From the NCBI GenBank assembly GCA_050331115.1, contig JBHJHD010000019.1, forward strand, positions 1 to 64,000: a stretch of DNA of 64,000 bases, in the 5' to 3' direction. Each line of letters starts with the position of its first letter. The first letter of the stretch is position 1. Below, piece after piece: positions 9,086-16,451 of this stretch. The notes beneath the pieces were generated by a model. The model saw only the letters and a program-made list of their open reading frames with translations, did not search any database and was not told the origin of the DNA. This stretch comes from JBCCAG01 sp050331115 (GTDB lineage Bacteria; Cyanobacteriota; Cyanobacteriia; CAKZMO01). Position numbers and translations under genes: made by a program.

Positions 9086-10015
9086 TCAGCGGGAAGCGCG
9101 GTGTCTCAAGAACTCAAGCACCGCCTCATTCACCTGGCGAGGGCAAGTCTCTGACGCCTTGTGCCCGCAGCCCGGCATGACGTGCAGCTTGGCGTTGGGC
9201 AACCGCTGGTGCAGCGCTTTCCCGTTTTCCACCGGGAACCAGGAATCCTCCTCGCCCCACAGCACCAGGGTCGGCTGGGCGATCGCCCCTAAATTATCCT
9301 CAAGGCGACGGGTATAGCAGGGCTGGTTTTGTAGGTAGCCTTCAATATCCCCCATCGCCAATTTCAGGTCGCGGGCGAAACAGGTGAGGGCACCGAATTG
9401 CTCTACATAGGGATAGGCCGCAACATAGGCGGTCTGGGTCTGCAGCACTTCGTGCTTGGCCAGCGACTCGCGCTTTGCCGAGCGGGCCATCCACCGGGCG
9501 ACGGGCCGCATGCGCTTGAGCAGCTGGAGGCGATCGGCGGCGTAGACCAGGGGTTGGGGAATGGTGGCTAGGGTCTGCATGGTGGTGCTGGGCAGCTTCT
9601 TGGGAAAGACGGGCACGTTGATCACCACCATGCGGTCTACCAGGTGGGGGTGATCGATCGCTACCCCCAGGATGGTCAGCGCCCCCAGCGACTGACCTAC
9701 CCAAATGACAGGCCCGCCGCACAGCGCCCCTACGACTCGCGCGGCCTCCAACACCTGGTGCCCCGGTTGGGAAGGGCGCATGGGCTTTTCTGAAAAGCCT
9801 GCCCCCACCGCGTCGAAGCAGACGACGCGGTAGTGCTGGGCTAGTGCCGCGACGTTCTCTCGCCAGGCGTAGCTCCACACGCCAATGCCGTGCAGTAGCA
9901 CCAGGGTCGGCCCCTCTCCCACTTCACCGTAGGCAATCGCCACCGGCTGCCCCCCGGCATCTTCAATCGTTAGGGTCTGCCGCCCCTTAGGGAAGGTCGA
10001 AGTCCACCAGTCCAT
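9086..10015 (-). CDS. Alpha/beta-fold hydrolase
   Basis: 309 residues with a standard alpha/beta hydrolase core: oxyanion HGIGVWSYAW, the FDAVGAGFSEKP turn, nucleophile elbow VGQSLGAL, acid WGEEDSWFP and histidine GCGHKASE. The layout resembles the cyanobacterial family near haloalkane dehalogenases, epoxide hydrolases and chlorophyll-related esterases, but the substrate is not evident. The start lies 3 bases after the gcvP stop on the same strand, so the two are very likely co-transcribed. Confidence 0.85.
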   Translation of the reverse strand: MDWWTSTFPKGRQTLTIEDAGGQPVAIAYGEVGEGPTLVLLHGIGVWSYAWRENVAALAQHYRVVCFDAVGAGFSEKPMRPSQPGHQVLEAARVVGALCGGPVIWVGQSLGALTILGVAIDHPHLVDRMVVINVPVFPKKLPSTTMQTLATIPQPLVYAADRLQLLKRMRPVARWMARSAKRESLAKHEVLQTQTAYVAAYPYVEQFGALTCFARDLKLAMGDIEGYLQNQPCYTRRLEDNLGAIAQPTLVLWGEEDSWFPVENGKALHQRLPNAKLHVMPGCGHKASETCPRQVNEAVLEFLRHRASR

Positions 10016-10018
10016 TGC

Positions 10019-13000
10019 TTAACCTTTGCTGTCGTCTTCTACATGTTCGCTCATGGGCGGGCAGGCGCACATTAGGTTGCGATCGCCGTAGGCATCGTCC
10101 ACCCGGCCTACGGAGGGCCAGAACTTGTGCTGCCGGGTGGCGGGGATGGGGTAGGCGGCCTGCTCGCGGGAATAGGGGCGCTCCCAGACGTCAGAGATCA
10201 GGCACTCGGCGGTGTGGGGCGCGCCGTGAAGCAGGTTGTCCTTGCGGCTCACCTCCCCCGACTCGATGGCCCGAATCTCGCTGCGGATATCGATCATAGC
10301 ATCGCAAAAGCGGTCTAGCTCGGCCTTGGATTCGCTCTCCGTAGGCTCCACCATCATAGTGCCGATCACTGGCCAGGACATCGTAGGTGGGTGGAAGCCG
10401 TAATCGATCAGCCGCTTGGCAATATCGTTGACGCTGACGTCGGCAGACTTTTTGAAGGGGCGGGTGTCGATGATGCACTCGTGGGCCACCCAGCCCTGGC
10501 GGCCTTTATAGAGGATGTCGTAGTGGCCTTCCAGCCGCTTGGCGATGTAGTTGGCGTTGAGGATGGCCACTTCGGTGGCCCGCGTCAGCCCCGCGCCGCC
10601 CATCAGCAAGATGTACATCCAGGAGATGGGCAGGATGGAGGCGCTGCCCCAGGGCGCGGCGGCCACGGCCCCAAGAGCGCTAGCCTCGCCGTGGGGAGAG
10701 ACCACCGAGTGACCCGGCAGAAACGGGGCTAGGTGGGCCTTAACGCCGATGGGGCCAACCCCTGGACCGCCGCCGCCGTGGGGAATGCAGAAGGTCTTAT
10801 GCAGGTTTAGGTGACAGACGTCGGCGCCAAAGTCGCCGGGGCGGCACAGCCCCACCTGGGCGTTCATGTTGGCCCCGTCCATGTAAACCTGGCCGCCGTG
10901 GGCGTGGACCACCTCGCAAACTTGGATAATCTCTTCCTCAAAGACGCCGTGGGTAGAGGGGTAGGTGACCATCAGCGCCGCCAGCTTTTCGGCGTGCTTT
11001 TCGGCCTTGGCGGTGAGGTCATTTATATCCACGTTGCCATCCTCGTCGCACTTGACCCCTACCACCTTCATCCCAGCCATCACCGCGCTGGCGGGGTTGG
11101 TGCCGTGGGCCGACTCGGGAATCAGGCAGACGTTGCGATCGCCTTCGCCCCGCTGCCGGTGGTACTGGCAAATCACCAGCAGACCGGTATACTCGCCCTG
11201 GGAACCGGCATTGGGCTGCAGGGAAACTGCGTCAAAGCCGGTGATTTCCGCCAGCACTTCCTCAAGCTGCTGGAACAGCACCTGGTAGCCCTGGGCCTGA
11301 TCCACCGGGGCGAAGGGGTGGAGCTGACCGAACTCGGGCCAGGTGACGGGCAGCATCTCAGCGGTGGCGTTGAGCTTCATGGTACAGGAGCCCAGGGGAA
11401 TCATGGCGGTGGCGAGGGAGAGGTCCTTGCCCTGCAGTCGGTAGAGATAGCGCAGCAGCTCGGTCTCCGAGTGGTAGGAATTGAAGACGGGGTGCTGGAG
11501 GTAAGGGGTGGTGCGGGCAAAGCTCTTTAGAACGCTGGATTGGGGCGTGAGGGCCTGGGGCAAGATGGGCGGGCGGGGATGGCCGAACACCTGCAGCAGG
11601 TACATGAGATCTGCTTCGGTGGTGGTTTCGTCTAGGGAAACCCCGACGGTGTGATCGTCGATGTAGCGCAGGTTGATGCTGTGGGAGAGCGCTCGCTCTA
11701 GAATTCTCTCGGCCTCGCTCGCGCCCGCTGTGACGCCCGCTGTGACGCCTTCTTTGACGCCCAGAGTGACGCTCAAGGTGTCGAAATAGGGTTCGTCTTT
11801 CAGGGTGTAGCCCAGATCCACGAGCCCCGCCGCCAGCAGCGCCGTCTGCTGATGCACTCGCTCGGCAATGCGCCGCAGCCCTTCCGGCCCGTGATACACC
11901 GCGTACATACTGGCCATAATTGCCAGCAGAACCTGGGCCGTGCAAATGTTGCTGGTGGCTTTGTCCCGGCGGATGTGCTGCTCGCGGGTCTGCAGGGCTA
12001 GGCGCAGGGCTGGGTGACCCGCCGCGTCTTGAGACAGCCCCACCAGCCGACCGGGAATCTGCCGCTTGTGGGCTTCTTTGATGGCGAAGTAGGCGGCGTG
12101 GGGCCCACCGTAGCCCAAGGGAACGCCGAAGCGCTGGGTGCTGCCCACGGCGATATCCGCGCCAAATTCTCCCGGCGGCGTCAGCAGGGTGAGGGCCAGG
12201 AGGTCTGCGGCCACGGTCACTAGCGCGCCCTGTTCATGGGCTCGACCGATGAAGTCGCTGTAGTCGTAGATAGCGCCGTCGGTGGCGGGGTACTGCAGCA
12301 GCGCCCCGAAAACGGACGTAGCAAAATCGAACTGGCGGTGGTCGCCGACAATTACCTCGATGCCTAGGGGGCGCGATCGCGTCCGAATAACTTCAATCGT
12401 CTGGGGATGACAGCCCTCAGAGACGAAGAAGGCGTTGGCCGCTTTTTTCTTGCAGACGCCGTAGCTCAGGCCCATGGCCTCGGCGGCGGCGGTGCCCTCG
12501 TCGAGCAGAGAGGCATTGGCGATGTCGAGCCCCGTTAGATCCGCGACCATGGTCTGAAAGTTGAGCAGCGCCTCTAGCCGCCCCTGGGAGATCTCGGGCT
12601 GGTAGGGCGTGTACTGGGTGTACCAGCCGGGGTTTTCGAGCACGTTGCGCTGGATGACGGCGGGGGTAAAGCAGCCCGAGTAGCCCATGCCGATGAAGGC
12701 GCGGCAGACCTGGTTTTTGCTGGCGATTTCTCTTAGCTCGGCCAGCAGCGCTTCTTCCGATTGACCGGCTGGAATGCTGAGCGGCTGCCGGCGGCGAATT
12801 GATTCGGGTACCGCTTGGTCGATGAGCGCCGCTAGAGAATCTACCCCAAGCACTTTGAGCATGGCCTCAATATCCTGCGATCGCGGCCCAATGTGGCGGG
12901 GCTCAAAGGGCGCGACCCTCTGGCTGGGTTGGGGGCCGGGGGAGGGATCGACCTCGGGCTGGGGGCTGTTGTCGATGTTAGGAGCGGTGTCAGGTGCAGT

Positions 13001-13021
13001 ATAGGTAGAATCGGGGCTCAT
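10019..13021 (-). CDS. gcvP: Glycine dehydrogenase (aminomethyl-transferring), P-protein of the glycine cleavage system
   Basis: 1,000 residues, full length for the single-chain P-protein. It decarboxylates glycine with PLP and passes the aminomethyl group to the lipoyl H-protein; in cyanobacteria this serves photorespiratory glycine. The PLP lysine is in LNLHKTF (Lys742), followed by GGGGPG. Conserved blocks include FEPRHIGP at the start, GYTPYQPEISQG-like TPYQPEISQGRLEAL, and IPLGSCTMKLNAT. The first 40 or so residues are a Pro/Ser-rich extension, and a small GVTAGVTAG duplication sits near nt 11,730-11,765 in a surface-like loop. No glycine riboswitch was recognised upstream. Confidence 0.97.
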   Translation of the reverse strand: MSPDSTYTAPDTAPNIDNSPQPEVDPSPGPQPSQRVAPFEPRHIGPRSQDIEAMLKVLGVDSLAALIDQAVPESIRRRQPLSIPAGQSEEALLAELREIASKNQVCRAFIGMGYSGCFTPAVIQRNVLENPGWYTQYTPYQPEISQGRLEALLNFQTMVADLTGLDIANASLLDEGTAAAEAMGLSYGVCKKKAANAFFVSEGCHPQTIEVIRTRSRPLGIEVIVGDHRQFDFATSVFGALLQYPATDGAIYDYSDFIGRAHEQGALVTVAADLLALTLLTPPGEFGADIAVGSTQRFGVPLGYGGPHAAYFAIKEAHKRQIPGRLVGLSQDAAGHPALRLALQTREQHIRRDKATSNICTAQVLLAIMASMYAVYHGPEGLRRIAERVHQQTALLAAGLVDLGYTLKDEPYFDTLSVTLGVKEGVTAGVTAGASEAERILERALSHSINLRYIDDHTVGVSLDETTTEADLMYLLQVFGHPRPPILPQALTPQSSVLKSFARTTPYLQHPVFNSYHSETELLRYLYRLQGKDLSLATAMIPLGSCTMKLNATAEMLPVTWPEFGQLHPFAPVDQAQGYQVLFQQLEEVLAEITGFDAVSLQPNAGSQGEYTGLLVICQYHRQRGEGDRNVCLIPESAHGTNPASAVMAGMKVVGVKCDEDGNVDINDLTAKAEKHAEKLAALMVTYPSTHGVFEEEIIQVCEVVHAHGGQVYMDGANMNAQVGLCRPGDFGADVCHLNLHKTFCIPHGGGGPGVGPIGVKAHLAPFLPGHSVVSPHGEASALGAVAAAPWGSASILPISWMYILLMGGAGLTRATEVAILNANYIAKRLEGHYDILYKGRQGWVAHECIIDTRPFKKSADVSVNDIAKRLIDYGFHPPTMSWPVIGTMMVEPTESESKAELDRFCDAMIDIRSEIRAIESGEVSRKDNLLHGAPHTAECLISDVWERPYSREQAAYPIPATRQHKFWPSVGRVDDAYGDRNLMCACPPMSEHVEDDSKG

Positions 13022-13400
13022 AGGGCTCGTCGGTCGCGGGTTACTGATTCGGGTTACTGATTACATTGTGCAACAGGTCTTTGAAACGGTCTGTAACTTG
13101 CGCCGCTGTGGGGCGGCTGCGGATGCGAAATTTAAAGCTCAAGTTTCTGTTTAACTGGCAGGGCTAGCTGCAAGTTAATTGGCAGGGCTAGCTGCAAGCG
13201 TTTTTGAAACCAAGCTTTGTTGTGATGTATGACTTTTGAGAATGGCGCTACTGGGGGAGGTGCTGCGGGCGCAGTCATCAAGGAGCAGGCGACAGTGAAA
13301 GCTTGGTTATTGATGCAGTTTTAGGAAAGGCTGACTGTGACAGCGTATCTTGAGATCAGGAAATGAAGCATTGGATAGGATAAAACTGTTATTGACTACT

Positions 13401-13556
13401 GTAGTGACTCCAGACAAGGCACACTGTGTAGCCCAACAGCGCATTCAAGCGGCTATTCAGACAGAGGAACAGACCTAGATCTCAGTAATCTAAAGATTGA
13501 TCGAAGTGCCGAAAGAACTTGAACAACTCGCTAATCTGGCGACGCTTTGCCTGTAA
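13401..13556 (+). pseudogene. Relic of a leucine-rich-repeat protein N-terminus
   Basis: Read with two compensating frame changes, the stretch gives VTPDKAHCVAQQRIQAAIQ, then LDLSNLKI, then VPKELEQLANLATLCL and a stop. The LDLS-LKI-VPKELEQLANL-TL pattern matches the first repeat of cyanobacterial LRR proteins of the ROCO/LRR kinase type, which begin with a short helical lead-in of this kind. No downstream repeats survive. The assignment rests on pattern recognition over about 50 codons. Confidence 0.45.
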
Positions 13557-13613
13557 GACGCCTTGCCTGTAATAGATCAAACCTCTTCTACCTCTTCTAA
13601 TAGATGGGGCTTG

Positions 13614-13754
13614 CAATACCAACTCCGTATGTGGCTGAACATATTGAGATGCCCCTATAATCTCCCTTTTTGCGAAGCCTGCCCGAAGGGCGTAGGGGAT
13701 GGCGACAGCCGGGGGTGAACCGTAATGTGCATTTTCATATTCATTTGGTATTAG
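13614..13754. mobile_element. MITE-like element with AATACCAA ends
   Basis: The left end reads AATACCAACTCCGTATG and the right end, read on the other strand, AATACCAAATGAATATG: 12 of 17 matches, including an exact 8-bp outer block and an inner TATG. The interior of about 110 bp has no coding potential and includes a GCGAAGCCTGCCCGAAGGGCG hairpin-like stretch. A size near 140 bp and TA at the ends fit a miniature element of the IS630/Tc1 type, but no flanking duplication is clear. Confidence 0.35.
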
Positions 13755-14048
13755 ATACTTAGAGAGCCGTCAGGTCGTGTTCGATTTGTATCATATTTTT
13801 TGGGGTAAGTTCGTTTACTGATGCCTTGCTAGGTGGGCCCCATCATTGAGGGTAGGTCGCCCTGGAGGAAGATATGGACGAAATATCATTTCTATCGAAG
13901 ACGCTGTGGCGGGAGATGAATACCGACTGAAAGTAATTACAATAATTTTCGTCAAGCATGCTAGTTTAAACGCAATAGTTTGAACGATGCCAGCAGCTAA
14001 CAAAACTATCTGACAAGCGTATAAGCCTGTATGGACATCATATGAGTG

Positions 14049-14083
14049 CTTTAGCGAAAAAAAAGCCGGCGAAACCGCTTTCC
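14049..14083 (+). terminator. Possible hairpin terminator in the spacer
   Basis: AAAGCCGG and CCGCTTT form a 7-bp stem with one bulged C and a CGAAA loop, followed by CCTTTTTCG. The upstream run of A would give a T-rich tail in the other direction too, so it could act on either strand. No gene obviously ends here. Confidence 0.35.
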
Positions 14084-14249
14084 TTTTTCGTTAGAGCTTA
14101 TAAGCAATTCAAGAGTGAGTATGAGGTGTCTGCCCCGTTAGGGGCATAACCCCCGATAGCATTGTTTGTCTGCGGTTCTTTGCGGATGTGGTTCTTTGCG
14201 GATGTGGCTAAAACTAGACCTCAACAGAGGCAGCTGAGATCTTTCTTCT

Positions 14250-14391
14250 CCCTGAGAGGGCGTTTGAAAAGTATCAAAAGTATCAAAAGTTCTGCATTAC
14301 CTCCTTAGTCCCCCTGCCCGTAGGGGGACTAAGGGGGGTGAAACAGGAGCATAACGCTTTAACCAATGCTTTTCAAGCATCCTCTGAGGGC
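14250..14391. mobile_element. MITE-like element related to the adjacent IS5-type relic
   Basis: The left end (CCCTGAGAGGGCGTTTGAAAAG, 14250-14271, quoted here as two halves CCCTGAGAGG and GCGTTTGAAAAG) and the right end (14369-14391, TTTTCAAGCATCCTCTGAGGGC) are imperfect inverted repeats. The centre is a perfect 13-bp palindrome, CCTTAGTCCCCCT at 14303-14315 and its complement at 14322-14334. On the other strand the left end gives TTTTCAAACGCCCTCT, matching 14 of 16 bases of the right end of the transposase relic near 15892. No coding capacity is seen. Confidence 0.5.
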
Positions 14392-14587
14392 ATTCCTCAA
14401 GGCTCAGTATCACTCACAGCAAGCTCTAGCTTCTGTCAGAATTTCAAAATATTCTCTAGGTCATCTCGAAAAATTGACTTACTGGCAATGAGTAGAGCCT
14501 AGAAGCACTGAATTTTGGTATCTGTTCTCAACAAGGCTTGAATTTCTCGAAGTACTCTCTAGCTGATCTTCTGACTACACGCACGCT

Positions 14588-15355
14588 ATGGATATTTTAC
14601 TAGACGCTGAAAGCATCCTGTTGAAAGCTCAGAACTTACAACCGACTGAGCCTGCCCATACCGCTGTAATCTCAACTCACCACCTAAATCATTTCTTTGG
14701 CACAGGTGATTTGCGGAAGCAAACGCTGTTTAGTATCAATCTTGACATCTGCGCCGGCGAAATCGTTATTTTAACTGGACCGTCTGGTTCTGGTAAAACA
14801 ACTCTTCTGACATTGGTAGGAGGGCTGCGGTCTGTGCAGGACGGTAATCTGCGTGTCCTTGGGCAAGAGATGAGAGGCGCAAAGAACGCCCAGCTACTGG
14901 GCATACGGCGGCAGATCGGCTATATCTTTCAGGCACACAACCTACTAACCTTTTTAACGGCAAAGCAGAATGTCAGCATGGCACTAGAATTGCACTCCGA
15001 CTATTCACCCACTGAGATTGAGGAGCGAGCGGTCAATATTCTCAGTGCAGTGGGGCTAGGCGATCGCATTGATTACTATGCCGAGCATCTATCTGGTGGG
15101 CAAAAACAGCGTGTGGCGATCGCTCGGGCTTTATCCAGCCATCCAAAAATTATTTTGGCCGATGAGCCAACCGCAGCCTTAGACAAGAAGTCAGGCCGTG
15201 ACGTTGTAGAAATTATGCATCGTCTAGCAAAGGAGCAGATGTGCACCATTTTGCTTGTTACCCATGACAACCGCATTCTAGACATCGCAGACCGCATTCT
15301 GTACATGGAGGATGGACGACTGGTCGAGACCGAGGCGACTTTGAAAGAGAGCTAG
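14588..15355 (+). CDS. devA: DevA-family ABC exporter ATPase
   Basis: 255 residues. Walker A GPSGSGKTT, signature LSGGQKQR, Walker B IILADEPTAALD and the H-loop LVTHDNR are all present. The sequence belongs to the LolD/MacB-like group and closely fits DevA, the ATPase of the DevBCA exporter that with TolC exports heterocyst glycolipids in Anabaena. The matching DevB and DevC genes lie 11.7 kb downstream at the far end of the biosynthetic cluster, same strand, so the exporter genes bracket the cluster. The 3' end abuts an IS5-type transposase relic, 8 bp after the stop. ATPase function is certain; glycolipid export is inferred from family and context. Confidence 0.88.
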   Translation: MDILLDAESILLKAQNLQPTEPAHTAVISTHHLNHFFGTGDLRKQTLFSINLDICAGEIVILTGPSGSGKTTLLTLVGGLRSVQDGNLRVLGQEMRGAKNAQLLGIRRQIGYIFQAHNLLTFLTAKQNVSMALELHSDYSPTEIEERAVNILSAVGLGDRIDYYAEHLSGGQKQRVAIARALSSHPKIILADEPTAALDKKSGRDVVEIMHRLAKEQMCTILLVTHDNRILDIADRILYMEDGRLVETEATLKES

Positions 15356-15363
15356 CGCTGTAA

Positions 15364-15880
15364 ACACGAGCTGGGGCGTGGAAGCGCATTAACCGCTACT
15401 TGAGAAAGTGGGTGCGGCACAAAGCAGAGCGAAGAGCCAGCCCTAGTGCCGCTATCATTGCCGCTATCATTGATGGCCAGTCAATTAAGATTGGCAGCCT
15501 TACCAATAAAAGCTGTGGCAAGGGCGGCTGCAAGCGTCGCAAGCGTCGTGTTCTATTAGATACGCTGGGCCTGATAATTTTGGCGGTGATTACTGTTAAT
15601 AATGTCTCTAATAAAGCGGGAGCCAAAACCCTATTCATTTAACTTCTAGAGATAGAAATAGCGATATAAGCGACTACTGCTGGTGTAGGCAGACGGTGGC
15701 TATTGAGATGAGCGCTTCATGCAATGGATCTATGACACATTGGCTAGCCGGGCTGGTCTCGGTGGCTGTTCGTGCAGCGTGCGTGTGGCACTTAGTAAGG
15801 ATTACGAAGCGCTACCTGAGAACTCAGAGGTGTTCATCTATCTAGCGACGATCCATCTGATACTTATGCGTCTCATATAG
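15364..15880 (+). pseudogene. IS5-family transposase relic
   Basis: 5'-truncated and broken. The first piece (15364-15642) reads WKRINRYLRKWVRHKAE, then IDGQSIK (first catalytic Asp block, usually IDSQSVK), KRRKRRVLLDTLGLII and a stop. The second piece, in one frame with internal stops, reads ADGGY (second Asp block), DERFMQWIYDT and finally LSKDYEALPENSEVFIY followed by LATIHLILMRL, the classic IS5-type C-terminus. The block carrying the catalytic Glu is deleted. Short duplications (GCCGCTATCATT twice; GCAAGCGTC twice) lie within it. The N-terminal third is missing at the junction with devA. Confidence 0.8.
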
Positions 15881-15889
15881 CAGCTAAGA

Positions 15890-15909
15890 ATTTTCAAATG
15901 CTCTCTGAA
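15890..15909. repeat. Right terminal inverted repeat of the IS5-type relic
   Basis: TTTTCAAATGCTCTCTGA lies 10 bases after the transposase relic stop and matches, inverted, the left end of the MITE-like element at 14250. The matching left end of this copy is not found immediately upstream of the relic. Confidence 0.5.
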
Positions 15910-16451
15910 AAAGTTCTTGGCGGACTTGACACTATCAAATATTTTGTTTACATTCATCTTGACTGGATTCGAGGCCGCGTTTCATCCTTTGAACTGGCGC
16001 GTCCTGAGTTGATATCAACGATAGTTGGTGTTGATAGGTTTAAAAGCTTTACGGTTCCCTGTTTGCTGTTTGTTTGCACATTACGCGCGCCGTTGCTGCG
16101 TTTATGTAACCTTTACAAGGCGCTTTTACGCAGAAAGGGAGCTTGAATATTTTGTTGAGTAGGCTGAGAAGTTTTAGGCTGGTCTTTTTTCTAGGTTCCT
16201 ATCTGGAGAATTTGAAGACGCCAATAAGCTGAGCCTGAAATTGTACAGGCAAGGGCTGCCTGCAGGAATTTCTTAGGATTGAATAGCTAAAAACTTGCGA
16301 GGACAGATCCAAATTGCGCGACCTGTAGCTTCATTCCGTTGGGAGAGGTGAAGCTCTGAGCACATCCAATGATTCTTGTTAGTTTTTTGCAGCTTCAAAG
16401 CTAGCTGGTGCGAAGCCTGTTCATAGTCCTATTGTTATCTAAGGATGCCAT
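15910..16451. other. Leader region of the biosynthetic cluster
   Basis: 540 bp without a credible gene. The short ORF at 15898-16146 starts inside the transposon end and has no family features. The region should hold the promoter for the acyl-AMP ligase and polyketide synthase genes, but no clear -10/-35 pair or operator stands out. AAGGA precedes the ATG at 16452. Confidence 0.5.

Larger units (their letters stand above)
13022..14587. other. 1.57-kb decayed spacer between gcvP and devA
   Basis: No intact gene is seen. The stretch is AT-richer than the upstream genes and holds a leucine-rich-repeat relic, two MITE-like elements, a hairpin at 14049-14070 and several short tandem duplications: CGGGTTACTGATT twice near 13035-13060, GGCAGGGCTAGCTGCAAG twice at about 13158-13199, and TTCTTTGCGGATGTGG twice near 14177-14208. 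Weak ORFs such as the minus-strand one at 13815-14003 show no family signature. It marks the left edge of the lower-GC biosynthetic island. Confidence 0.7.

Noticed and set aside
13022..13200. Glycine riboswitch upstream of gcvP
   Set aside because: The expected conserved purine-rich blocks and paired aptamers were not found; the region shows only short duplications.
13815..14003. 62-codon minus-strand ORF in the decayed spacer
   Set aside because: No recognisable motif, no ribosome site, and no neighbour relationship; a chance frame is more likely.
15898..16146. 82-codon ORF between the IS relic and the acyl-AMP ligase
   Set aside because: It starts inside the transposon end, has no ribosome site and no family pattern, and its composition resembles spacer.
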